Below are positions 1-4,865 of a stretch of 21,676 nucleotides of DNA, piece by piece (the stretch's first letter is position 1; every line of letters starts with the position of its first letter). Below the pieces are notes generated by a model. That model saw only the letters and a list, made by a program, of their open reading frames with translations. It was not told the origin of the DNA and did not search any database. The DNA is taken from positions 1-21,676 of IMG/VR virus record IMGVR_UViG_3300047550_003972; one strand, written 5' to 3'. This stretch comes from a virus. Position numbers and translations under genes: made by a program.

Positions 1-176
1 CTTGGATTCTTGCATACAAAACTGGTAATGGAGAGAAGGCAGATGATATTCGTGCTGCTCTCAAGTATGCTCTAAGTTCTAAAGCACAGAGTATTGCTGA
101 TAATCTGGGTTATGTTCCTCTGAGTGGTTCTATTCTTAACCGAGCACGGATTGCTATTGATCGTATCGGTAAGTGA
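1..176 (+). CDS. pstS: Phosphate ABC transporter substrate-binding protein PstS, C-terminal end only
   Basis: The reading frame opens at base 3 and is cut by the window start; 57 codons remain before TGA at 174-176. The visible tail begins WILAYKTGNGEKADDI and ends with NLGYVPLSGSILNRARIAID followed by RIGK. This matches the C-terminus of PstS-type periplasmic phosphate-binding proteins, which end with a W-I-L-x-Y/K segment, a helix, then 'LGYVPLP' and a final amphipathic helix. PstS captures phosphate for the PstCAB importer, and marine cyanophages often carry it as an auxiliary gene expressed under host phosphate limitation. The family is assigned from the tail only; the phosphate-binding residues lie outside the window. 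A rho-independent terminator follows within 10 bases. Confidence 0.8.
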   Translation, partial: WILAYKTGNGEKADDIRAALKYALSSKAQSIADNLGYVPLSGSILNRARIAIDRIGK

Positions 177-183
177 TGATATG

Positions 184-207
184 GGGAGTTGACAAACTCC
201 CTTTTTT
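184..207 (+). terminator. Rho-independent terminator after pstS
   Basis: A perfect 7-bp stem (GGGAGTT at 184-190, AACTCCC at 195-201) with the four-base loop GACA is followed directly by six T residues at 202-207. It lies 8 bases after the pstS stop codon. The loop and the end of the left arm also form a perfect TTGACA, so the structure doubles as a promoter element. Confidence 0.85.
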
Positions 208-217
208 GATGTATCCT
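189..217 (+). promoter_or_regulatory. Putative sigma70-type promoter embedded in the terminator
   Basis: TTGACA (189-194) is perfect and sits in the terminator hairpin; a spacer of exactly 17 bases leads to TATCCT (212-217), which matches four of six -10 positions. It would drive the 54-aa gene at 239 and tRNA-Val. A TATAAT at 219-224 is too far from the -35 box (24 bases) to pair with it. The better-formed example of the same arrangement at 20191-20219 supports the call. Confidence 0.5.
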
Positions 218-238
218 ATATAATGAAAGAGGAAAATA

Positions 239-403
239 ATGAAAATTAATCTCTGGTATTGTAAGGATATGAATCTGTGGCGGTGGTCTCTCACTGATGA
301 TCATCGCCCAATTGTTAGACAGGAAACTGGACAACAACCAGATCTTCGTGATGCTATGAATGATGTGGCAAATACCGTAGAATATCTTATGAATAAATCC
401 TGA
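239..403 (+). CDS. Small protein of unknown function (54 aa)
   Basis: An ATG at 239-241 opens 54 codons ending in TGA at 401-403. The purine-rich AAAGAGG at 227-233 is a plausible ribosome-binding site 5 bases before the start. The product begins MKINLWYCKDMNLWRWSLT and is tryptophan-rich at the N-terminus, with a polar acidic second half and a helical end (ANTVEYLMNKS). No membrane segment or known domain was recognised. It sits between the pstS terminator/promoter and tRNA-Val, consistent with a small transcription unit of the kind common in T4-like cyanophages. The function is unknown. Confidence 0.7.
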   Translation: MKINLWYCKDMNLWRWSLTDDHRPIVRQETGQQPDLRDAMNDVANTVEYLMNKS

Positions 404-410
404 TTTTACT

Positions 411-482
411 GGGCGATTAACTCAGCGGTAGAGTGCCTCCTTTACACGGAGATGGTCACTGGTTCAAATCCAGTATCGCCCA
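411..482 (+). tRNA. tRNA-Val (anticodon TAC)
   Basis: A 72-base cloverleaf can be drawn. The acceptor stem GGGCGAT pairs perfectly with ATCGCCC, and the discriminator is A482. The D arm contains AGCGGTAGAG, the anticodon loop is TTTACAC on a stem with four paired bases (CTCC/GGAG), and the T arm is ACTGG-TTCAAAT-CCAGT. CCA is not encoded. It reads GUA (and by wobble GUG) codons, which suits the A/T-rich genes nearby. Confidence 0.95.
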
Positions 483-485
483 CTT

Positions 486-493
486 TATAAATA
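486..493 (+). promoter_or_regulatory. T4-type late promoter
   Basis: The octamer TATAAATA is the exact T4 late promoter consensus recognised by the gp55 sigma with gp33/gp45. It begins 3 bases after tRNA-Val and 25 bases before the dps start, so dps is probably transcribed late. An inverted repeat (ATACCT 491-496, AGGTAT 504-509) overlaps its 3' end and covers the AGGT ribosome-binding site of dps. Confidence 0.7.
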
Positions 494-510
494 CCTAAAA
501 AACAGGTATA

Positions 511-1080
511 ATGGAAAAACTTTTTAAATTACTAAGTGATATTCAGGCAAATCTTTTTCTCTTATTTCATAAGACCTGGGTTTTTCATTGGAATGTAACT
601 GGTTCGGATTTTCAACAACTTCATACTTTGTTTGGTGGACAATACGAAACAATGTTTGAAGAAATTGATCGTCTTTCTGAACATATGAGATATCTTAATA
701 TACGCCCTGTAGGAACTCTTACAAGAATTGTTGAGGTATCTTCAATTGGTCAAGGTTCTGATATTATTCAAATTGATGAAATGGGACAGAAACAAATTGT
801 TCCTGGTAAACCTATTTCCAAGGCGGATGACATGGTGAAAAGACTTATGACAGATAATATGATTCTTCTTGAACTTTTAACGGAAGCTTCAGAAGAAGCA
901 GGAAACCAAAGATCATATGCAACAGAAAATCTTCTTCAAGATTTAATGGAATCGCACGGTAAATTTGTATGGATGCTAAGATCTGTAGTTGAAAAGTCGT
1001 CAAAACTATCAATTGAAGATTCTGAACAAACACCAATTATTGTACCTGAAGAAATACCTCAAGAAATACCAACATATTGA
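511..1080 (+). CDS. dps: Dps-like ferritin (DNA-protecting, iron-sequestering protein)
   Basis: The 189-aa product has the Dps signature: HWNVTG at residues 26-31, LH at 37-38 and EEIDRLSEHMR at 50-60. The ferroxidase ligand set H26, H38, D53 and E57 has the same 12/15/4 spacing as H31, H43, D58 and E62 of E. coli Dps. Dps proteins form 12-subunit shells that oxidise and store iron with peroxide and can coat DNA. This member has a polar insertion at about residues 75-105 and an acidic, proline-rich tail (ending PEEIPQEIPTY), so DNA binding is not certain. The ATG at 511 follows AGGT at 504-507. In a phage it could protect host or phage DNA from Fenton damage or hold iron. Family is clear, role inferred. 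Confidence 0.9.
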   Translation: MEKLFKLLSDIQANLFLLFHKTWVFHWNVTGSDFQQLHTLFGGQYETMFEEIDRLSEHMRYLNIRPVGTLTRIVEVSSIGQGSDIIQIDEMGQKQIVPGKPISKADDMVKRLMTDNMILLELLTEASEEAGNQRSYATENLLQDLMESHGKFVWMLRSVVEKSSKLSIEDSEQTPIIVPEEIPQEIPTY

Positions 1081-1086
1081 TTTGAA

Positions 1087-1344
1087 ATGGAAAATTTAAA
1101 AATTAGATGCCGCTCTTGTGGCAGAGAGTTGGAAGGACATCCAACTAAAACAATATCATGTGGTTGTTCAAATATGGCAACTATTCGTGGCGATAAGATC
1201 TCGGCACTTGACTTATCTCAGGTTATTATGCTAAACTCGTATCATACTAAATCAAAGTCTGGTATTCTTACAAGTGAAGATATTGCCTGGCAAGAAGCAA
1301 GGCGTCAGCGCAAAGTAAGACGACTTGATTTTGAAGTCCGTTGA
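1087..1344 (+). CDS. Small zinc-finger-like protein (85 aa)
   Basis: It begins 6 bases after dps and is probably co-transcribed with it. The N-terminal third contains CRSC at residues 8-11 and CGC at 25-27, a C-x2-C...C-x-C arrangement compatible with a single structural zinc site. The remainder is polar, and the C-terminus is strongly basic (EARRQRKVRRLDFEVR), which would suit nucleic-acid or protein binding. No catalytic motif is visible. Only a weak purine stretch precedes the start. It resembles small conserved proteins found next to dps-like genes in cyanophages, but no function is assigned. Confidence 0.75.
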   Translation: MENLKIRCRSCGRELEGHPTKTISCGCSNMATIRGDKISALDLSQVIMLNSYHTKSKSGILTSEDIAWQEARRQRKVRRLDFEVR

Positions 1345-1374
1345 GGACTTATACTTTAACACTCCGTAAATATT

Positions 1375-1461
1375 GGTAGCGTGGCAGAGTCCGGTTTATT
1401 GCGCTTGTCTTGAAAACAAGTGAGGGTAACACCTCCGTTAGTTCAAATCTAACCGCTACCG
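1375..1461 (+). tRNA. tRNA-Ser (anticodon TGA)
   Basis: An 87-base class II tRNA with a long variable arm. The acceptor stem GGTAGCG pairs perfectly with CGCTACC, and the discriminator is G1461, as in serine tRNAs. The anticodon arm is CTTGT-CTTGAAA-ACAAG, giving TGA, and the T arm is GTTAG-TTCAAAT-CTAAC. CCA is not encoded. It reads UCA codons, which are frequent in the A/T-rich island downstream. Confidence 0.95.
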
Positions 1462-1520
1462 TTTCAAAATATTACAAATTTTAAGATTCTCTTAAGCAGT
1501 TTCTTGAAACCAACACATAG

Positions 1521-1548
1521 TTGACAAGTTGAAACTACTGACTAGCAT
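1521..1548 (+). promoter_or_regulatory. Weak promoter candidate with an overlapping hairpin
   Basis: A perfect TTGACA (1521-1526) is followed after 16 bases by TAGCAT (1543-1548), four of six -10 matches. The downstream bases fold on themselves: GTTGAA (1528-1533) pairs with TTCAAC (1560-1565), and inside it ACTAG (1541-1545) with CTAGT (1551-1555). It stands 28 bases before the gene at 1576. The -10 box is poor, so this is tentative. The rest of the 114-base gap after tRNA-Ser shows nothing further. Confidence 0.4.
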
Positions 1549-1575
1549 AACTAGTAGTATTCAACTTAAAACCTT

Positions 1576-1725
1576 ATGGATCAGCACACCTACGATAATT
1601 GGGTGAAGATCAAAGCAACCTTTGAAGCTTCTGGTAATACTGATAATATGTTTTATAAGAGAGCAGTTGAAATTGTAAAAACTAGAAGAGATCCTCTGGC
1701 AAAATTTCTTGGAGATGAGAAATGA
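1576..1725 (+). CDS. Small protein of unknown function (49 aa)
   Basis: ATG at 1576 to TGA at 1723-1725. The product is soluble and charged: it begins MDQHTYDNWVKIKATFEASG and ends DPLAKFLGDEK, with a likely helix over the middle (NMFYKRAVEIVKTRR). No ribosome-binding site is obvious before the start, which lies 10 bases after the hairpin at 1528-1565. The stop overlaps the next start in ATGA, so the two genes are probably translationally coupled. It heads a run of five tiny overlapping genes. The function is not recognised. Confidence 0.65.
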   Translation: MDQHTYDNWVKIKATFEASGNTDNMFYKRAVEIVKTRRDPLAKFLGDEK

Positions 1726-1925
1726 TGGAACCAGGAGATGAATTTGTAAGTCGTTCTGAAGTTCAGGAGATGATCGATGCAGCAATACGACGACACAACC
1801 GTAATGCTTCTATCATTAGTATGTGCGTCGGTTGGGTGGTTCTTGCTTTATTTGCTGAGGGACTTTTAAGACTTATTGGGGTCATTCCTCCTTTGCTTCC
1901 ATGGATCAAAATCACTTTGAATTAA
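1722..1925 (+). CDS. Small single-pass membrane protein (67 aa)
   Basis: ATG at 1722 overlaps the previous stop (ATGA); a second ATG directly follows at 1725, and GGAG at 1711-1714 serves either. Residues 1-29 are polar and charged (SRSEVQEMIDAAIRRHNR). About residues 30-60 are hydrophobic (ISMCVGWVVLALFAEGLLRL, then a proline-containing stretch VIPPLLPWI), which predicts one membrane helix and perhaps a second short re-entrant segment. It overlaps the next gene by 25 bases. No function can be assigned; the pairing with another membrane protein suggests they work together in the envelope or thylakoid membrane. Confidence 0.7.
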   Translation: MMEPGDEFVSRSEVQEMIDAAIRRHNRNASIISMCVGWVVLALFAEGLLRLIGVIPPLLPWIKITLN

Positions 1926-2191
1926 TTTTTTTAGTTCCGTGGTTTGTACTTTTAATTATTTCTGTAACAATGTTTATCCAGGGATGGATGATTATGAATG
2001 CTCATTATGGATATTCAAAAAATCCTAAAGTTAAACATCCAGAGTTAAATAATGTTAGAGCAGGAGATCCATTACTAGTGTTTAAGTTTTCGGACGAAGA
2101 TTTGCAGGAACTGCAGAAAAGAGTTTTAGAACAAAAGATGAATGAACTTTTTGAGGAACCATCTACTTACGAGGATGATGAAGATGAATAA
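1901..2191 (+). CDS. Membrane protein with acidic C-terminal tail (96 aa)
   Basis: The start lies inside the end of the preceding gene. Residues 7-33 are hydrophobic (a stretch including LVPWFVLLIISVTMFIQGW), giving one transmembrane helix. The rest is soluble: a basic/polar segment (YSKNPKVKHPEL), a predicted helix rich in E, Q and K (DLQELQKRVLEQKMNELFEE) and the acidic end YEDDEDE. The architecture is a membrane anchor plus a short cytoplasmic helix, seen in small cyanophage proteins without known role. It overlaps the following 29-aa gene by 8 bases. Confidence 0.7.
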   Translation: MDQNHFELIFLVPWFVLLIISVTMFIQGWMIMNAHYGYSKNPKVKHPELNNVRAGDPLLVFKFSDEDLQELQKRVLEQKMNELFEEPSTYEDDEDE

Positions 2192-2273
2192 TACAATATA
2201 TAATGCGATGACTATTTTTGGTATTATAGGATTATTGATTATTTGGTCACTTAATCACGCATATCCACAATGA
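2184..2273 (+). CDS. Very small membrane protein (29 aa)
   Basis: ATG at 2184 to TGA at 2271-2273, overlapping the previous gene by 8 bases, with GAGG at 2171-2174 as ribosome-binding site. Most of the peptide is one hydrophobic helix (MTIFGIIGLLIIWSL) with short polar ends (MNNTIYNA and NHAYPQ). Its stop overlaps the next start in ATGA. It is short, but its place in a chain of exact overlaps and its clean membrane-helix composition support a real gene. The function is unknown. Confidence 0.6.
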   Translation: MNNTIYNAMTIFGIIGLLIIWSLNHAYPQ

Positions 2274-2386
2274 TTTTTCATATTGTAGAATCTATATTAA
2301 CTAGTCCCATAGGGTTGTTCATAATCGGGTGTGGCTTGACAATTGCTCCAGCACTGGGTATAATGTACATACACCGAACTAAATAG
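2270..2386 (+). CDS. Very small membrane protein (38 aa)
   Basis: ATG at 2270 overlaps the preceding TGA (ATGA); the frame closes at TAG 2384-2386. The peptide starts MIFHIVESILTSPIGLF and continues with a hydrophobic, glycine-containing stretch (IIGCGLTIAPALGIMYI) and the basic end HRTK, which predicts one membrane helix with a cytoplasmic C-terminus. Its second half contains the consensus promoter for tRNA-Pro (2336-2364), so these bases serve two purposes. The function is unknown. Confidence 0.6.
   Translation: MIFHIVESILTSPIGLFIIGCGLTIAPALGIMYIHRTK
2336..2364 (+). promoter_or_regulatory. Consensus sigma70-type promoter for tRNA-Pro
   Basis: TTGACA (2336-2341), a spacer of exactly 17 bases and TATAAT (2359-2364) match the bacterial consensus perfectly. 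Transcription would start about 2371, roughly 24 bases before tRNA-Pro. The whole element lies inside the coding sequence of the 38-aa membrane protein. Confidence 0.85.
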
Positions 2387-2394
2387 CGGTGTAA

Positions 2395-2470
2395 CGGGGT
2401 ATCGCCTAACTTGGTCATGGCACCTGCTTTGGGAGCAGGAATAATTTCGGTTCAAATCCGAATACTCCGA
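2395..2470 (+). tRNA. tRNA-Pro (anticodon TGG)
   Basis: A 76-base cloverleaf. The acceptor stem CGGGGTA pairs with TACTCCG (one G-T wobble), and the discriminator is A2470. C at position 1 is typical of bacterial proline tRNAs. The anticodon arm is CCTGC-TTTGGGA-GCAGG, giving TGG, and the T arm is TCGG-TTCAAAT-CCGA. CCA is not encoded. It reads CCA/CCG-type codons, CCA being the common proline codon in the island. Confidence 0.93.
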
Positions 2471-2472
2471 CT

Positions 2473-2492
2473 TGCCAGTTCCTTAACTGGCA
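2473..2492 (+). repeat. Perfect hairpin between tRNA-Pro and the next promoter
   Basis: TGCCAGTT (2473-2480) pairs perfectly with AACTGGCA (2485-2492) around the loop CCTT. No T-run follows; instead the TTGACA of the next promoter starts 3 bases later. It may mark the 3' end of the tRNA-Pro precursor, or act as a weak terminator or insulator. Confidence 0.65.
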
Positions 2493-2495
2493 CAC

Positions 2496-2524
2496 TTGAC
2501 ACAAAACTCTCCAACCCTTATAAT
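2496..2524 (+). promoter_or_regulatory. Consensus sigma70-type promoter
   Basis: TTGACA (2496-2501), a 17-base spacer and TATAAT (2519-2524) are a perfect consensus match. A transcript starting near 2531 would carry the 71-aa gene at 2548 and the structured stretch after it, ending at the terminator at 2970-2997. Strong host-type promoters of this sort drive early genes in T4-like phages. Confidence 0.88.
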
Positions 2525-2547
2525 ACTAGAGCAAACAAAACAAAACA

Positions 2548-2763
2548 ATGTCTCTGATCTCAAAATTCAAGAAAGATGTCAGCACTCTCCGTGCTGCTGC
2601 TAATGGTGAATTCTACCTTGATGTAAAGAATCCGAAACTTTATAAAAAGGTCCGCCGCTTCTACGAAAATGAAGGAGTGGTGTTTTCTGGAGAACCTCTT
2701 GATGATTATGAAATTCTGATGGAGTATATCGCCAGCGATCTTGAAACTGTAGAGGTTGCCTAA
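2548..2763 (+). CDS. Small acidic protein of unknown function (71 aa)
   Basis: The ATG at 2548 is only about 17 bases from the expected transcription start of the consensus promoter at 2496-2524. The leader is CAAACAAAACAAAACA-like with no Shine-Dalgarno, so initiation may depend on the short unstructured leader. The product begins MSLISKFKKDVSTLRAAANG, continues with NPKLYKKVRRFYENEGVVF, and ends with an acidic helix (YEILMEYIASDLETVEVA). It has no membrane segment, cysteine or recognisable motif. The strong promoter suggests early, abundant expression. It is likely a small cyanophage protein of unknown role, possibly host-directed. Confidence 0.75.
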   Translation: MSLISKFKKDVSTLRAAANGEFYLDVKNPKLYKKVRRFYENEGVVFSGEPLDDYEILMEYIASDLETVEVA

Positions 2764-2969
2764 AGATTATAGTCTCGGGATGACTATAAAAGCGCACTGG
2801 TCGGGAGCAAACCCCTTTAGTCACGGATGGACTCTAACAGAACTGGTGGAGTCAATATGACCCCTTAAAGTTTACGGCATCTTTCAAATGCCGTTGGTGC
2901 GGATGGGACTCTCTCCCGCCTGGTTTCCAATTTCCAGTAAAAGAATTGGTGGCGTGCATGGAAGACCTA
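2764..2969 (+). ncRNA. Hairpin-rich transcribed stretch, candidate structured RNA
   Basis: This stretch lies between the 71-aa gene and its terminator and has no convincing gene. It contains several inverted repeats: GACTA/TAGTC (2782-2786 with 2818-2822), GACTC/GAGTC (2830-2834 with 2849-2853), a perfect 7-bp hairpin ACGGCAT/ATGCCGT (2874-2880 with 2888-2894) and CCAATT/AATTGG (2927-2932 with 2944-2949). A loosely repeated motif occurs three times: CGG-ATG-ACT followed by A/C-rich bases and an ACTGGT/ATTGGT core, at about 2776-2807, 2824-2853 and 2900-2956. No known RNA family was recognised. A 26-codon frame (2780-2860) is the only short ORF with a tolerable form, and it has no ribosome-binding site. 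Confidence 0.4.
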
Positions 2970-2997
2970 ATGGAGAGTTACCAAACTCTCCATTTTT
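2970..2997 (+). terminator. Strong rho-independent terminator
   Basis: A perfect 10-bp stem, ATGGAGAGTT (2970-2979) with AACTCTCCAT (2984-2993), has the loop ACCA and continues into T2993-T2997. It ends the transcription unit begun at 2496. Between it and the next terminator (2998-3050) no gene or motif was seen. Confidence 0.92.
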
Positions 2998-3050
2998 ATT
3001 ATGATAAATAATAATATCTGTTGGTACTGCAATTCTCTACAGATAAGATT

Positions 3051-3073
3051 AGGTGCTCTTATGGGCACCTTTT
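3051..3073 (+). terminator. Rho-independent terminator
   Basis: AGGTGC (3051-3056) pairs with GCACCT (3065-3070) around an 8-base loop and is followed by T3070-T3073. It lies just 4 bases before the late promoter at 3078, so it insulates the homing endonuclease/glycan unit from upstream early transcription. Confidence 0.75.
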
Positions 3074-3077
3074 CTAT

Positions 3078-3085
3078 TATAAATA
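3078..3085 (+). promoter_or_regulatory. T4-type late promoter before the endonuclease and glycan genes
   Basis: An exact TATAAATA is located 26 bases upstream of the HNH gene start and directly after a terminator. No other promoter was found between here and 20191, so this may be the entry point for the entire 17-kb unit, with late timing. Confidence 0.68.
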
Positions 3086-3110
3086 CTAATGCAGTGCCAA
3101 TAGAATAGAA

Positions 3111-3857
3111 ATGAATTATCTAAAGATTTATTGTAATCTGATTAGGAAAGTAGAGAACAGAACTCTACCTGAAGGATACATAGAGAAGCATCATATTTTT
3201 CCAAAAAGTATCTTTGGTAACAATAAGAGAATTGTAGTGCTTACTGCAAAGGAGCATTATATTGCTCATTTACTATTATGGAAAGGATTTAAAAAAAGAT
3301 ATGGAAAAGATAATCAAAAAACTATAAAGATGTTTTATGCTTTATGGTATATGAATAATGGTTCTAGAATCAATAGATATTGTAACTCAAAAATGTATGA
3401 GAAATTGAGAGAAAAATTTATAGATGTTAGAAAGAATGATTCTGAATGGAAAAATAATTTTTTATTAGGAAGAGAAAAAATGAAAAATAAACCAGAATAT
3501 AAAAAAATGATGAAATTAAGAAATAAAGAACTTTCTAAAAATCATAAATGGTTAAAATCTATAAAAGATTCTGCTTATAGAAGAAAAAATGATCCAGTGT
3601 GGATTGAAAATCATAAAAAGGGAAGAGAAAAAATGAAAAATAATTCAGAGTGGCAAAAACAACAAAAAGAAAGAAATGATAGACAAAAGAAAAAATATAT
3701 GATAAAATTTCAAAATGGGGAAGTTCAAACTATTGTAGGATTATATGAATGGTGTAGAAATAATCCAAAATATGATAGCAGTGCAATCAGACGAGTTAGA
3801 ACTGGAAAACAACACAAACACTTTGATATTATTGAGGTTGCATTATTAAATGACTAA
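3111..3857 (+). CDS. HNH-family homing endonuclease (free-standing)
   Basis: The 248-aa product has an N-terminal HNH core: [10 protein letters not shown] at residues 25-34, then [17 protein letters not shown] at about 41-57, typical of phage HNH endonucleases that nick or cut DNA using a divalent metal. The middle (about 100-195) is lysine/asparagine-rich with helical repeats: GREKMKN occurs twice and W-containing units recur (SEWKNN, HKWLKS, SEWQKQ), as in NUMOD-type DNA-contacting arms. The C-terminus ([19 protein letters not shown], then [15 protein letters not shown]) resembles a helix-turn-helix NUMOD domain. It follows a late promoter and overlaps gmd by 8 bases. Such genes copy themselves into neighbouring loci of related phages. 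No intron signals were seen. It is A-rich compared with the genes before it. Confidence 0.88.
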   Translation: MNYLKIYCNLIRKVENRTLPEGYIEKHHIFPKSIFGNNKRIVVLTAKEHYIAHLLLWKGFKKRYGKDNQKTIKMFYALWYMNNGSRINRYCNSKMYEKLREKFIDVRKNDSEWKNNFLLGREKMKNKPEYKKMMKLRNKELSKNHKWLKSIKDSAYRRKNDPVWIENHKKGREKMKNNSEWQKQQKERNDRQKKKYMIKFQNGEVQTIVGLYEWCRNNPKYDSSAIRRVRTGKQHKHFDIIEVALLND

Positions 3858-4857
3858 AAAAATTGCTCTTTGTACCGGAATTACGGGTCAAGATGGATCA
3901 TACCTTGCAGAACTTCTTCTTGAAACTGGATATGAAGTTCATGGGATTATTAGGAGGTCTTCTCTTATTAATACTCATAGAATTGATCATATTTATCCTA
4001 ACATTAAATTGCATTATGGAGATTTAACAGATTCTACGAATCTTGTGAGAGTCATTCAGCAAGTTCAACCAGATGAAATATATAATCTTGGTGCCCAAAG
4101 TCATGTAAAAGTATCTTTTGAGATGCCTGAATATACTGGTATGGTTGATGGACTCGGAACTCTTCGCATTCTTGAGGCAGTTCGACTTCTAGGAATGGAA
4201 AAGAAAACCAAAATCTATCAGGCATCAACATCAGAGATGTATGGTAAGGTTCAGGAAATTCCACAATCAGAAACTACACCTTTTTATCCTCGTTCGCCCT
4301 ATGGAGTTGCAAAAGTTTATGGATACTGGATTGTCAAAAACTACAGAGAGTCTTATGGACTACATGCAAGTTCTGGAATTCTTTTCAATCACGAATCCCC
4401 TAGAAGAGGAGAAACTTTTGTCACTAGAAAAATCACTCGCGGATTATCACGCATTTCAACTGGGGAACAAGATATACTATATCTCGGCAACCTGAACGCA
4501 AAACGCGACTGGGGACACGCTAAGGACTTTGTAGAGGCGATGTGGTTAATGCTTCAGCAGGATGAACCAGATGATTATGTAATCGCCACAGGAGAGCAGT
4601 ATTCGGTGCGTGAGTTCGTTGAGGAAGCGGCACCTTATTTTGGTATGAATATTGTTTGGGAGGGTGAAGGATTGAATGAAGTTGGTATTGATAAATTTAC
4701 CAAAAGAGAGGTTGTAAGAATAAGTTCTAAATATTTCAGACCCGCTGAAGTAGAAACCTTATTAGGTGATGCCACTAAGGCAAAGGAAAAACTAGGTTGG
4801 GAACCTAAGATTTCTTTTAAACAATTGGTTGAAGATATGTGCATTTATGGTCAATAA
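3850..4857 (+). CDS. gmd: GDP-mannose 4,6-dehydratase
   Basis: The 335-aa product matches Gmd over its full length. It has the NAD(P)-binding [16 protein letters not shown] near residues 9-24, the RRSS segment that contacts cofactor, [12 protein letters not shown], the S/T-E of STSEMYG, the catalytic YGVAK (Y151, K155) and the family hallmark [17 protein letters not shown]. It converts GDP-D-mannose to GDP-4-keto-6-deoxy-D-mannose, the precursor of GDP-L-fucose, GDP-D-rhamnose, GDP-perosamine or GDP-colitose. The next step for L-fucose is encoded at 7730 (fcl). The start overlaps the HNH gene (ATGACTAA). Its base composition is less A/T-rich than the genes that follow, so it may have a separate origin. 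Confidence 0.97.
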   Translation: MTKKIALCTGITGQDGSYLAELLLETGYEVHGIIRRSSLINTHRIDHIYPNIKLHYGDLTDSTNLVRVIQQVQPDEIYNLGAQSHVKVSFEMPEYTGMVDGLGTLRILEAVRLLGMEKKTKIYQASTSEMYGKVQEIPQSETTPFYPRSPYGVAKVYGYWIVKNYRESYGLHASSGILFNHESPRRGETFVTRKITRGLSRISTGEQDILYLGNLNAKRDWGHAKDFVEAMWLMLQQDEPDDYVIATGEQYSVREFVEEAAPYFGMNIVWEGEGLNEVGIDKFTKREVVRISSKYFRPAEVETLLGDATKAKEKLGWEPKISFKQLVEDMCIYGQ

Positions 4858-4865
4858 TATAAGTC

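Noticed and set aside
2780-2860. A 26-codon frame ending in HGWTLTELVESI, which recalls the type IV prepilin motif G-F-T-L-x-E-L
   Set aside because: There is no hydrophobic helix after the motif, no ribosome-binding site, and the frame lies across inverted repeats. Chance resemblance.
2764-2969. Glutamine riboswitch or downstream-peptide motif, common in cyanobacteria and cyanophages
   Set aside because: The conserved GGACGGAAGTAGG-like and GAAGGAAC-like core segments are absent.
2888-3004. A 38-codon frame beginning MPLVRMGLSP
   Set aside because: It runs through the entire terminator hairpin and T-run at 2970-2997, and it begins within a hairpin arm with no ribosome-binding site.
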